A DNA stretch of 64,000 bases from Fomes fomentarius (taxonomy: Eukaryota; Basidiomycota; Agaricomycetes; Polyporales; Polyporaceae): positions 310,001 to 374,000 of the forward strand of contig JABYQN010000003.1 in NCBI GenBank assembly GCA_022606135.1. The letters are read 5' to 3'. The notes under the pieces were generated by a model. The model ran no database searches. It was given only the letters and a program-made list of their open reading frames with translations, and was not told where the DNA came from. Of this stretch, positions 22,228-33,648 are shown piece by piece; position 1 is the first letter of the stretch, and every line of letters starts with the position of its first letter. Position numbers and translations under genes: made by a program.

Positions 22228-24531
22228 TCACCGAAGACGAACCCACGTCTCGCGAACGTCCTCGATCCTCATGTCTGCAAGCCCAGAATTGTACTCCTGG
22301 GGATCGTCCACGCGCGCTATCCGACCCGTGCCTACGTAGTCGCACAAGAGCGGAGTAGTCTGGGCATCCCCACTGGATGATGTCCAGGAGGTTTCATCCG
22401 CGCGCCGAGCAACGAGGATGCACGCAGGGAAGGCCGTGACGTCTCTCAAGACCTCGGACGGATCGAGGAACAAAAGAGCGTCGATTGGGGGGTAAGCACT
22501 TGAACCGCGGCATTTCGATCGGTATAGGAACAAGGTCATGGAGTAGAAGTGTGTGCCGGAGTCGCCGAAGGTGGTACATATCGTGCTCACTGCTCGATGG
22601 CACCCCCCATATTCGTCGTATGTTAGCGCATGGTACTGGTACCCGGAAAACGGCTGCAGCAGCGGCGCTAGAGCATATCGTCCAATCAGGCCGTCTTCTG
22701 TGCAGGACGCTGTTTGTGTAGCGCTAGCGCGCACTGCGGGCCCCGCTTGGACCTCCTCCCTGTCGATCAGGGTTAGAGACTGTGGAGCCCATCGAAATCC
22801 ACGCTTGCGAAGCTTGGGGCAAATGTTCATGGGTAGAATCCGAGCAACTGTTCCCAAGAGTAAGAACAGCTTCTTCCTGCGTTCTGCCGCTAGCTTGCTC
22901 CCGGTGGCATCTATGGAAAGAAGGGCGTCGATATCGAGAGCAAGGAGGCTGCTGATTGCGATAGTCTCATCCTCGGGCCTCGTGGTTTCCCGAAGGGCCA
23001 TAAGTTCAAGAACTTCGTCAAATGAATATCGGTGCAAGGATTGGCCATTGGAGATTCTCCTGACACGGGAGAGGAGGAGGGGGACGTGCTGATAGTAGAA
23101 TTTGCGCGCCCGCTCCTCGGCAGCGGGAGACATAGCTGATCCTGTCCTCTCCCAAGGTTCGTAGAACGATGTCGTTGGGAGGAACTTCTCTAGCTCTACG
23201 GTCTCGCCGTCATGCTCGAAAAACAGTCGACGAGCGAAGAGCCCTTCCTGTAGAGTCCATATCCGGCGCACCCATCCCGATGTGGCGATAGATAATAGGG
23301 TGCCGTCAATAGCAGTGTTCATGGGAGGTTTCCATCTGCGAATTACCTCATCAATGACGAGTACGAGGGCGGCCTCCTTGTAGGTCTGTGCCATCAACCG
23401 AATAGCACGTTTTCGTGGGCCTGGCTCCCTGGGGACACACAACGAGTCGACCCAGAACGCTTGCGTCTCCGGTATTAGGGCTTGTGCATGGCCTGCGAGT
23501 CGACGGACCTGACATGTGGGAAGACCGACCTCAGTGGTGCTCCCGATGCCGTCTGCCCATACGTGAGAGATCGCGACGTATGAGTTATCAACGGAGGGCT
23601 GGACGTGCAGGCGGTCACCGTCGAAGACGACAACCGGGATTTTGCCATCGTCAAGGAGCCGCACCACGTCCTCGACAGACGGCATCTTGTATTCGCATGA
23701 ACAGGAGGGGCTGACATGGCGACGAGTATAAGCTTCTGTGTCAACTTGATAGAACTTGCACGTCGAGGGGCTGCAATCCCGGTGCTCTCCGACGGCGCCA
23801 CGGACGAAGGGCGGAACTCGTGCGACCTGCGATAAGAGGTTTGGGCGCAGAATAGAGGCTAGAAGGTCCGTGCGTATAGTGTACTGACACCAGCCGGCAT
23901 TGCACATCAACGTGTGACAGAACGTCCCTAGATCGTGCCAGAAAGGGCGACGACCTGGGAAAGCAACATCCATGTGCAAGGAGGTTAGCTCCTCGACGTT
24001 GTGCCATATATTTGCTGAGACCGTGCATAGCGCGACAACGAAGAAGGCGACTGTGCAGAAGATGTCGTTGTACACTGGGCGTTCGGTCCATGAAAGTGCT
24101 GCCCACACGGTGGCGTGTCCCTCCTGGTCGATCTCCCGAAATGCATCCTTGAGCAGATGAGCTACCTTTCGACCTCTGGATGAACGGGCGTCCTCGGAGG
24201 GCCAAGAATGAATCAGCATGTAGCGATGCCATAGTCCCAAGAATGCCTGCAGACAAGACCCTAAAATGACGCGCTCCTCCCTGTCTCTAATTTGATGGGA
24301 GAGGAACACCGCCTCGGGTATCTGGACTGCGGTGACGGACTCCAGTAGGCCAAACGTCATCGCTTTGATCCATGAACGACCACTATTGGGGTTGCGCGAC
24401 TCGCTCTCAGGCCACGGAATGTCAAACGGGATGGGAAGGAAGGGATGGGAGTAGAGGAGATTGAAGACGTCATCCTTCGTAAAGCGGTCGACTTGGAGTT
24501 CATCCCGCGTTGGGACACAAAAGTCACTCAT
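22228..24531 (-). CDS. HET-domain protein 1 (intronless, 767 aa)
   Basis: HET domains mediate cell death after fusion of genetically different fungal cells, though most paralogs are untested. One uninterrupted frame runs from ATG 24531 to 22228, unusual in a window where most genes have many introns. The first 270 residues have no recognised domain. A Cys/His-bearing patch follows (EHRDCSPSTCKFY, SPSCSCEYKMPSVEDVVRL). The HET core begins near residue 318 with NSYVAISHVWADG, continues with AFWVDSLCVPRE near 357 and RKRAIRLMAQTYKEAALVLVID, and ends with SGWVRRIWTLQEG near 418. The C-terminal 300 residues include ETTRPEDETIAISSLLALD. It is divergent to HET gene 2. Cellular location is probably cytosolic. 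Confidence 0.88.
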   Translation of the reverse strand: MSDFCVPTRDELQVDRFTKDDVFNLLYSHPFLPIPFDIPWPESESRNPNSGRSWIKAMTFGLLESVTAVQIPEAVFLSHQIRDREERVILGSCLQAFLGLWHRYMLIHSWPSEDARSSRGRKVAHLLKDAFREIDQEGHATVWAALSWTERPVYNDIFCTVAFFVVALCTVSANIWHNVEELTSLHMDVAFPGRRPFWHDLGTFCHTLMCNAGWCQYTIRTDLLASILRPNLLSQVARVPPFVRGAVGEHRDCSPSTCKFYQVDTEAYTRRHVSPSCSCEYKMPSVEDVVRLLDDGKIPVVVFDGDRLHVQPSVDNSYVAISHVWADGIGSTTEVGLPTCQVRRLAGHAQALIPETQAFWVDSLCVPREPGPRKRAIRLMAQTYKEAALVLVIDEVIRRWKPPMNTAIDGTLLSIATSGWVRRIWTLQEGLFARRLFFEHDGETVELEKFLPTTSFYEPWERTGSAMSPAAEERARKFYYQHVPLLLSRVRRISNGQSLHRYSFDEVLELMALRETTRPEDETIAISSLLALDIDALLSIDATGSKLAAERRKKLFLLLGTVARILPMNICPKLRKRGFRWAPQSLTLIDREEVQAGPAVRASATQTASCTEDGLIGRYALAPLLQPFSGYQYHALTYDEYGGCHRAVSTICTTFGDSGTHFYSMTLFLYRSKCRGSSAYPPIDALLFLDPSEVLRDVTAFPACILVARRADETSWTSSSGDAQTTPLLCDYVGTGRIARVDDPQEYNSGLADMRIEDVRETWVRLR

Positions 24532-25988
24532 AACTATTCATCACTTTCATTAGCCCTTCAGCTTCCATAGATCGACGATCTCACTTAGAAGACCAGTAAA
24601 ACTGTCACTTGTCTCCTGACTTGGCAGATCATATGGTATTGTGGATGGGGCCATTTCACTCCTCTGTACACTGTCTTGCTCGTCAAGTGTTGTTGAGACC
24701 TTGAGGAAGACATATCAACCCAATTACAAGCCTCTACGACCATAATCGGAATGCAAAGGTCCATACGTACTAGCGCACCGCGGTCTACCATCAAAGTGTC
24801 GGCCTCCCGATGTTGATTGGCATAACCATGGGCTCGAACCTGCAGCAGCCTGCAGATTGTTGGACTAATTATTATCAATCAACAAGAGTCAATAGCTCAC
24901 TGCCAGGGCCATGTGGGTAGGGGGTGGATCTCGGCACAAAGGACACGCTAGTACAGAGTTGAACTTGTGAATCGCCTCGACCGATATGGTAAGTCGTTCG
25001 AGTACGCACCATCGACGGTGATAGTCCCTACTCAAAAGGTGTTGATGCTGCGATGGAGGAGAGACGATGAGAGCTGTAAAAGATGCTGGAATGCGTTTGA
25101 ATTTTGAAATGACTTCTGCCGTAATCGGTGGATCTCACGGGCACCTCATGTGGTTTATACAGGAAGTCGTAAGTATGACGCGTGTGAGTGGCAACTTCGT
25201 GACAGAAACACGTAAGTTACCTTGGTCAATATGGTAGGAACACTGTAGAGAAGTTCAGACGTCCGCCATGTGAGACTAGGATTGTGCCACGGACTCACTA
25301 AGTAGTACCATGTTGATTGACATGGTTGAGTGATGGAATGTTGTGGAGAATCCAGAGGCAGTGATGTCAATTGCTCTCCCACTAGTAGTACTGGAGGTTG
25401 ACATATGTGTGAGTTTCGTTGTTTTGTTTCCCGCCCCTTTCCAGAGATGGATATGATGCGGCGGTTCCCGCGCCCAGCGCTTCCAAACGTGCTCTTACCC
25501 AAACGACGTCCCCCACAAAGTTAAACTGGAAGAATCCCCTTGTTCGCCTTCCGTACTCTCCTTTTCTTCCAAGAAAAATCTGATTACAAGCTCAAGCTCC
25601 TATATTATCCAGTCCTCGTTCCGAGTCCTCTCGGTTGTATGGGAACGCTGGGACAGGCTCCCGGGACCCCCACACCGATGAAATGGACGTTGAGGGGCTC
25701 GCAACTTCATGGTGCTGTTGCGGATAGGTAGATGACTTGCCTGTCGACTCCTGATTACAATTGGCTGCAATCAATACAGCTGTATGTATCTGGGCACGTG
25801 GATCGAGGTATGGGAACACGCAGTCTACCACCGGTAACTTACGGCGACGGCCCAGCGCGAGGATCGTGCGCTCTACTAGTCGGAGGCTATACACTCCCAA
25901 AATCCATAGCACAAAACGTGCTGCTTGCTGCAGCTCAGCCTGTACGCCTGGATCCCTTGAAACCACTCTTTCGCGCACACGTCTCAGG
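24532..25988. other. Intergenic between the two divergent HET genes
   Basis: This 1.46-kb stretch carries promoters for both HET genes and, at 25327-25420, a copy of the sequence found downstream of HET gene 1. The position of that copy suggests the remnant tail of a lost duplicate HET gene. An open frame of about 75 codons precedes the HET gene 2 ATG in phase, but lacks coding character. Confidence 0.5.
25327..25420 (+). repeat. Direct repeat copy B (upstream of HET gene 2)
   Basis: The partner of 22116-22200. Here no HET coding sequence adjoins it, so it looks like an orphaned gene tail. Confidence 0.7.
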
Positions 25989-28312
25989 ATGTGGCTACTC
26001 AGTACTTCTCGTGCAGAACTCAAATGGTTCATCTCTCCAGAATATGTGCAAGAGGGATATGCGATCTTGTCCCACGTCTGGGATACCAAGGAGACGACTT
26101 TTCAAGAGATGGAGAAGCTCCGCATAGAATGCGCCGGGGATGGACGAAACCCGCGCGATCATGCACCCGCGAAGGTCCGCGACAGTTGCATCCTTGCAGA
26201 GACACACGGATACCGGTGGCTGTGGAACGACACCTGTTGCATCAACAAGGAGAGCAGCGCCGAGCTCGGAGAAGCGATCAACTCTATGTTCCAATACTAC
26301 TGCCTCGCCGAGGTCTGCTATGCGTACCTCCGCGACGTGTCGCGGGGATGCGTTCTGGAAGCAGAGGACTCGGAGTTTAGGCGTAGCAGATGGTATACGC
26401 GGGGCTGGACGCTGCAGGAGCTCATCGCGCCACATTTCCTCGTCTTCGTTGCTCAGGACTGGTCGATGCTTGGGGACAAAGCAAGTCTCGCTGGTCTCAT
26501 AGAAGAGATCACGCGTATCCCAGTTTCCGTCCTGCGTGGCGAGGTCACTCCGTTGGACTCGAGCATCAGTCTTGCTCAGCGTATGTCATGGGCGGCCGAA
26601 CGCGAGACGTCCCGAGTGGAGGATCGAGCGTACTCTCTCATGGGTCTCTTCGACGTCAACATGCCAACCATCTACGGCGAAGGGACGAGGGCGTTCAGAC
26701 GCCTGCAGGAGGAGATTATGAAAGACTCTGGAGACACATCTCTTTTTGTTTGGGGCGAGCAAGCGGACGATACTCTCAACCTCGATCAACTCTCGTCGCT
26801 GGATCCAACTTACGAGAGGAAACTTGACTCACAGAATCTCCTTGCTCCCTCGCCCTCGTCCTTCAGTGATGCGGGCAGCATACACTTCCGACCTAGCTCA
26901 GTGGACGCAGTGTCCGATAGTGCATCTGGTGTTCGCACAGATGAAACGGTGTGTGGGGCATCTATACTGTCTCTATCATGCGACTGATTCCCTTTCCAGT
27001 CAATCCACACCCGAGACGTTGATGAAACATCTTTGTCTGGCATCCCTGCCGTAACTTCTCTCGACTCATATGGCATTCGTATACGGATTCCGATCATAGA
27101 CACTTCGTCCTGGGTAATCGCTGTTACTTTCTCCGTTGACCGGAGGAATGGACAACATCTGGGCCTTCTTCTAACTCAGGATAGCCCTCTCTTCGATCCC
27201 TCTCGTCCACGTTACCATATAGGGGGTTACTACTTAGGAAACCCCGTCGGAGGTGGTAGCGCACCAGGTGCTCCCTTCCACTATATACGCACCATCCCCC
27301 TGGGTACAAATCTTAGGGACATCCGGTTCAACGATCGCGTAGTAACAGCCAAGTGGACGGACATCTACATCGCACGCAATCGACCGAACGTCGAGTCCGA
27401 AGCCTCCCTAGAATTCACTCGCTTCAATCGCACCATAGAAACACCGTTTAGGTTCTCCGAAGCCATGACCAGGAGATTCCTGAGGAAAAGTTCGACGTTC
27501 CACGTGAAGATCAGGGCGGACCGTATCGTGGACATTCGCCATCAGAGTGGCAAGCAGCTCCTACCCTGGACTGGAGCTTCGCCTCGAAAGTTGCAGTTCC
27601 AAATATCTGACAGCAGCACAGTCCTCTTTCTCGACCTCTTCCTCGGACGCTGTACTCGATCGAATGGCAAGCCGCTGGAGTCTTCGCCGGCATGTGCCAG
27701 TGATCGGTCACCACTCGCACTCGGGCCGCATTGGGCAACGGTGGGAAGTGGGGTTCGTGGGATACACGATGAGCATCAATGCTCTGTCGACCATATATGC
27801 GACTGGCCGGGACAGTCGAAGACTTTCGCATTTCCGTACGATCGCGATGGTTCACTCTGCATTGAGGTCACTATCTCTTTCACTCCGAGCCTGATCAACC
27901 CGGAGGGTACGTTCGTTGTCAATGACATATCTATCTCTCAGGTGAGCATATGAGACGACGACGAGAATCGTCCGTCTGCTAAACCCAAGACTTGCAGACT
28001 CGGACTCCAGTGCAATTGGAACCAGCTGAAGAATATCCCGATGACGGTGATGAACGGAACTCCGACGATCGAATCACCGATAAAGAAGACACTGGCATCC
28101 AGAACCGCAATATCCCTCAGCTTGCCAACCATCAGGAGTCGCAGATACTAGTGTCACAACCTGGCGTCATACCTAGCGTGGAGCAGCACTTCGAACAGGA
28201 GGTGCAAGACAGTGCGGTCGAGCATTGTGACGCCCAACCGACGCGCTGGTTTCGCAACATCACTCGATTCTGGCGCAAGGCATTGAGGGGCGGGAAGCCG
28301 CGTCGCAATTGA
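25989..28312 (+). CDS. HET-domain protein 2 (N-terminal HET, long C-terminal region)
   Basis: Exons 25989-26948, 27000-27941 and 27998-28312 join in frame to about 738 aa. The start MWLLSTSRAELKWF is typical of the class with an N-terminal HET domain. The HET core follows: GYAILSHVWDTKETTF (about residue 22), YRWLWNDTCCINKESSAEL (about 76), SRWYTRGWTLQELIAP (about 135) and then RVEDRAYSLMGLFDVNMP with YGEG (about 207). No NACHT, WD40 or ankyrin repeats follow. The central region is a beta-rich unknown segment (about 340-655), and the last exon is acidic then basic (EYPDDGDERNSDD, ending WRKALRGGKPRRN). The role is probably in allorecognition or innate cell death, by family only. Confidence 0.88.
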
Positions 28313-29544
28313 AGCGACGATTTCGATCCTCAAGTGATCTGTAGAGACAGATGCAAGGAGAGACTAGCATGAGTGCGCACTTGTCGATGCGAGCGACAAG
28401 CGAAGGGGGAATCCTGGCTACTTTTGGTTCCTCCTCATGTCTTCAAGCATCAGTTATGCCCGGAAGTACGAAGTACGGTCGAGGCCCCACTACCCATGCA
28501 ACGTAGTTATCTGTATTCTCTGAATTGACATGGACGTGCCGCATCGACGCTACAAGACTGCATCGGGGACATTATTGACAAGATGAAGGAAATGCGCAAC
28601 ATAGCGCGTTGATGCGAGCTGAAGGGGGACCGTTGTTGGGAGGACTGGTCATGACTACTTTTCGTCCTGCCACGAGAGGGAGATTCAATCAGTGAATTGA
28701 AGCCGTACACATCGGGCGCACCTTCTAAAAATATCTCATTTCTGGCGACGATCACACGGAAAGTCTTGGTAGTATTCAATCTTGAATAGTGGGCTAGAGC
28801 TGCCCAGCCACAGCGTGATCGGTAAGCCCCACAATCGCTGCTCAGCTGAGCAACAACTGATATCACGCCGTCCGGGAGATTAGTTCTGCTTGACATGGCG
28901 TGCAGAATCAGTCGCTTGATCTAGTCTGCGTGGGGGACGCACACTGCACAGTTAGAGGCGATCACGGAGATGGAGAAAGTATTTGAGCCGGACCTATGGA
29001 TGCCCAGGAACCAAGCCGGCCTGTGATTCTGTACCTGAAGATGGAACTTCGTTGATTGTCTTGGCTGATTGAAGGGGCAGAGAGATACCGCATCAATAAT
29101 GGGACGCTTTACATCCTCGCGCTTCTACCAGACAAGCCGCGTCTGTCTGAACTTGGTCCCAAGTCTGGTGCAGAGCATTGGCAAGCCAGCACAGCACTGC
29201 GATCAAGTGTTCTTACCGCTGGCATGTGCTTCGTTTGAAGATAAATATATAACAGCTGCTATGTCGCGTACCGGTGTCCCCAGCCCTCGCCACTGTCCAC
29301 GCTGTCGGTCAATGCTTCTTCTAGGAAATCGTCTCATGGCTGTCAAGATCCTTTGTGTGCGTTCTGCTGCCGTGACAATCGTCGAAAACGGCATCTGTCG
29401 GATATACTGCTCTATACGCAGAGAAGCCAGGAAATCTTCATGGCGATCGAGTAAGGTTCCATGGTGGTCGGCCCTACAAGCGTACAAAAGTCAGACATAA
29501 CGAAGGGGTACACAGCAAGACAGACGAAGATCACACTCACAGAC
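28313..29544. other. Intergenic, outer end of the inverted duplication
   Basis: No supported gene. From about 28780 the sequence mirrors 46610-47345, for example CTGCGTGGGGGACGCACA and CACGGAGATGG. This indicates a shared ancestral flank rather than coding sequence. Confidence 0.5.
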
Positions 29545-29994
29545 ATGTCGTACACCATCGCACTCACGACTCTCGCCCTCGTCCTCTTCACCCAGGTAGC
29601 ACACGCTTCGCCACTCGCAGCCGCAGACACGACCTCGATCGCTGGCTCCCTCCCCGTATCAGACATCGTCCTCGTCCCCGTCCCCGTCAACTTCACCTCC
29701 GTCGCAAACAATGTCCATCCGGACGGTACTGTCCTCTCGACCCTCCTTACCTGCGCCGGGACAGGCTGCACCGGAAATTGCCTGAATATCCCACTGCCGA
29801 GCATGTTCGAGACGTGCCTTGGGGTTCCCGCGTTCAGCTCTGTCGCGGTGGTCCAACAGTTCAACGAGGTGCCGACGTACGGTATCTTCGTCGGCCCACC
29901 TGGCTGCGCGTCGTTCGCCCAGATCCCGGTCATCAACACGTGCTTCAATGTGAACAATGGGCCGTTTACTGACTTCGAGCTTACGTTCTGGTGA
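29545..29994 (+). CDS. Small secreted cysteine-rich protein, family member 1
   Basis: A 149-aa protein with a clear signal peptide (MSYTIALTTLALVLFTQVAHA, likely cut before SPL) and an NFT glycosylation sequon. Six cysteines lie in the C-terminal half with spacing C-x4-C-x3-C-x11-C-x29-C-x11-C and a PPGCASFAQIPVINTCF core. The frame is open upstream to 29461, but the signal peptide fixes the start at 29545. Paralogs are at 46069-46518 (mirror copy) and 53588-54169. A strong splice donor, GGTGAGTGC, overlaps the stop codon; using it with the acceptor CATACAG would give another stop at once, so the end hardly changes. No known domain is recognised. The pattern is not that of hydrophobins or cerato-platanins. 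Confidence 0.8.
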   Translation: MSYTIALTTLALVLFTQVAHASPLAAADTTSIAGSLPVSDIVLVPVPVNFTSVANNVHPDGTVLSTLLTCAGTGCTGNCLNIPLPSMFETCLGVPAFSSVAVVQQFNEVPTYGIFVGPPGCASFAQIPVINTCFNVNNGPFTDFELTFW

Positions 29995-32900
29995 GTGCAC
30001 GAGGAGAGAGATATTCCGGAAGGTCACTCAGCTTGTTTCATACAGACCACGCACAGACTCCTGGTTCGGAGACGACGGACGTTGGTAGTGAAGATTCGAT
30101 GGTGGATGGCGATAGGAAGGTTGAAAACGAATTGTATTCGCGCGGATCCTGAGTCATAGAGTTGTTCATCGTGTAGAAACATCTATGCTGCCCGGGCGTT
30201 GTAACGGCTCGATCGGCAATGCGGATGGATGAGTCAACCAGGGTGTAGCCACATGTAAACGAATAATCCGTCGTAGACCGTGCAGGATAGCGAAATATAG
30301 ACTTGTTCTCAGCCGGTGACCGTAGCTCTGTACATCGACTCGTATGCCTTCCGCGCCGACATGATCGACCGCCCCGCAAGTCTGTCTCCAACGGCACTGC
30401 GCCTGTCAACGTCACCGGAGCTGTCCACGCATGCGTCTTGGAGGAGCGGGGGCGGTTAACACGAGCGATACCGGGGAATGCACGGACACTGTTGGAACCG
30501 ATCAAGACACGTTTCTCTGGTACGTTGCTTGGGCGTTCATCTGTTCTGGGTCACCGACGATCTGGCATGGTCAGACGAGCTACACCCGGCTGAGCGCGTC
30601 GCGTTCGAGAGGACAGGTGGACAACTTGGCTGTCCTGAGGACACATGGCTGCTTGCGACGTTGGACTGAGCCAAAACTGCCAATGTGATAAGTACATAGA
30701 CTGAAAGAATGTAACATAGCATATACCTTCCCAGTAAGTACCTTCCTCTACGTGTCACCCAAGGTCTTCAGATGACTGCCGCAGACATGATGAGTCCTTG
30801 ATCGTAGACCAACTAGCCTCAACCATTCCTCTTCCCGTCTTGTATTCAGCCACACATAACGCGGAGGGTGAAGCGAAGGATAGCATTGTTAAACCACTAC
30901 AGACAACGTACACTGCAGAAAGAGCATGTAACTCCAATACGGGTCGCTCCCGACATATATTGAGGTCGGTACGATCTTGAGATGGAGGGCTCGTTCTTCC
31001 TCGCAAAAGGTTCAAGGCCCTCCCGAGCGCATCACAGCCGAAGCAGAGACACAGAGAAAGGATCCCAAATATCAGCCCGCGAGGTGTAACTTTCGATGAA
31101 GAGCGCAAAACTTCCTCCTTGCGCCTTATATACCGCGCGTCTCTCGTTCCACGTGGCAGTCCCCACATTAGGACCTCGGAACGGAGCCCCGAGCGCACGT
31201 GCCTTGCGCGTACAAATTTTCGTCGTGGACAGAGAACCCGTTTCTTCTTTACAGTCACCTCGGTCTCTCAAGCTGGCGTTTCTGCTCTGTGGGACGTCTC
31301 TGCCTTGGGCCTCGTCTCATGGCGCGGTCAAACGGGAGCAAAGCGATCTTGCGAGTCTTCGGCTGGGCATACCGCTGGCTGTTCGTCTCCTCCACTGGTC
31401 AGGCGGTTAATCAGCTTTAGGCACATCCATTACTCTCATATTTCTCGACATCGTCATCATTGTAGCTTTTCCGTGTCTGTCAACTGCTATGGGGCCAGCT
31501 ATACAAAATTGTCGCGCTATGCGCGATTCACCTTTTCTGGCCTCTGATTCATAGCCTCGTGGATACCCACCGTGATAGGTTCGACCCAAACCCCTCACGG
31601 TCCTGGTCTGAGACTATCCACCATGACATTTATCCCTCCCAACATTTCCTCACCAAGGATGCATGCGCGCAGAAATAAAGTAGGCGACCTGCAACTTCTG
31701 CTCCGGGAATAGTAAGTGCAGAACACTCTGTGCAAGCCGGGACTCAAAGCGAAAAAAAATGCGTCATAGGAACTACTCTTTGAGGTCCTGTGAGTCCGAG
31801 CTATCGCTACGGCTGAGACAAGGTCACTATCTCACCGGCCTACGTTGGGAAAGGAGCATTCCTTCAGTCCCGGTGACGGTGACGCTCTGTCCATTCTAAA
31901 TCTTACCTCCAGCTCTCCATAGATGTTTCTATCATCTAGGAGGACCGCCGATCGTGCTATTGAACTGATGCTCAAACGTAGGCGAGCAGTGAGCTGCACC
32001 CTTGATCGCGACAAAGTGTAGGGGGGCGGGTCCCTGATCCAGACCCGTATCTTGGGAGTCACGAAGCAGTGGTCTGCCATGAAGGTCAGTGATTGCCCTG
32101 CTATGCTTCCGTGTGTACAACAGACTGCATGGTCAAACTATCCCTCCACTAGCAATGCAATGCACCATTCCTCCGCCATCCGCCGGTATTCATTTGTGAA
32201 TGAATGGCGTTGCCTTGTGTGGAACGAAGGCCGTGTATGCATTCTCTTCTAGCATCCTTCACAATTTTCGCCCCGCCCAGCCCGCCGACGTCCGACATTC
32301 TCAATTCTTCAGCACGCGCGAAGTTTGTCAGGCTCCCCAACAATAGGAGCGATCGGGTGTACAGGCACACAATGGAAGACCCGCAATATGGGGTACAGCT
32401 GCAGTTGTAAGTCTCCTAAATCTCTACTTTGACTTCGAGTTCACATAGTTTGCAATGACGCCAACCCCCGTCGGGCAGCAGGGTCATACTATACAGCGCG
32501 GTTGGTCTAACCGCATGTGGCTGTGGACTGTTGCCGTGCTTCATGGACACGGTGGAGCATTAAGAGTTTGTGGGTAGTGGTGGTAGGTACTGGCATCTCA
32601 CATCTATGTAGTCGAAGTCAGCTGAGATCCCGTTAGCGTTATGCGGCGATAATCAAGTCAACATGACATTCTATCCAAGGGATAAGGCTGAACTGCTTTC
32701 CGGGGCGCGACTCGTTACAGGTATCGTAACCTCCATGTCGTGTTGTGTCTCGCGTGGTCTGGATTCGACGTGACCAATGCCCACCATAGCACCATTCGCC
32801 GTCATTCGGCCTCTTCGATCGATCATTGAGCGGTCAGATGATGTCTGCGGGAATGTTCCTGGAACATCCTCCTTCGTTCTACTTGGGCGCATTGGAGCCT

Positions 32901-33648
32901 TACGGCAACCAACTCAAAGTGTCGAGCGATAGTATGAGTATGGAAGCCCGGAATCAGGTGGTGCGGCGGTGCTTCTGATTCCCTCGATGCATCTTTTGTG
33001 GTGCTCTGCAGCCCATCCGTGACATGCATACTCAAAAATAAACGAGTTGCACCCTGAGCCGCGGGGCACCCAGGCTCAGCAACGTTGACTAGACTATGCA
33101 GAGCTAGTCATGAAAGGTGAGATTTGTCAGAACGCCGAGGACACGTTAGATGTTATGAGAGGTGCGGGTGAAGCAGACTGTGATCTTTTGCGATATAAAC
33201 TTCAGCTTTCTGACGTCATGGAGAAGCTGGAGGGAGGTAGCGGATAAAACTAGCCAGTGCTTCACCAGAATCTCGGAAGTTGGAGCCTTGCAGCAAGGCC
33301 AAGTGGCACCATCTGGCTCGGTTCTCCCGCTCCCCTGGTGCCTGCCCCATGTAAACTTACACTCGCCCGCAATCAGGTCCTATGTCTTGACCTCTTCTTC
33401 CCAGTTGAGCGAAAAGGGCAGGTGAGTGTGCTGTGTACTCGTGTGCTGTCGTGGCAATTCAAAAAGAGTGTTTGACTGAATTTCTACGCAGCTTGGGGTT
33501 GCAAGTCTCCACGATACCAAGCTGAGCTTCTGTGACACTCCATCGCCCGGCCCGCAGCTACGATACTTAGAGAACGCATCTACTGGGGATCTTTCCCAAA
33601 CTTCTCCCTCGCCCCCGCCTCCCACCACTGTCCATTTCATTCTCCGCG
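29995..33648. other. Non-coding part of the left inverted arm
   Basis: It contains the conserved block 30760-31430 (separate entry) and scattered blocks matching 42830-44340 in reverse. Frames such as 30755-31258 (minus) are shared with the right arm only in pieces and break by indels, so I do not call a protein. At 33060-33640 lies the BTB1 promoter. Confidence 0.5.
30760..31430 (-). other. Strongly conserved non-coding block, left copy
   Basis: Runs of 50-100 nt are nearly identical to 44440-45115 in reverse, much closer than most of the arms. It contains a TATA motif on the minus strand (GGTATATAAGGCGC, near 31127-31140) and a shared CCTCAATATATGTCGGGAGC. Indels differ by non-multiples of three in the segment near 31330, against protein coding there. 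It could be a promoter with a 5' leader or a non-coding RNA. Confidence 0.6.

Noticed and set aside
25761..25988. N-terminal extension of HET gene 2
   Set aside because: The frame is open, but the usual start of the class (MWLLxT) is at 25989, and the upstream part has no conserved features.
29461..29544. Longer N-terminus of secreted member 1 (and the same for member 2 above 46518)
   Set aside because: Although the leader is conserved between the copies, the signal peptide would be buried. It is taken as 5' UTR.
29545..29994. Hydrophobin
   Set aside because: Hydrophobins have eight cysteines with two CC pairs. This family has six, no CC pair and a PPGC core.
30755..31258. 167-codon minus-strand frame, partly similar to a frame at 44494-44832 and 44849-45103
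   Set aside because: The right-arm counterpart is split by frame changes and stops, and the neighbouring conserved sequence shows a 2-nt indel. I treat it as conserved non-coding DNA.
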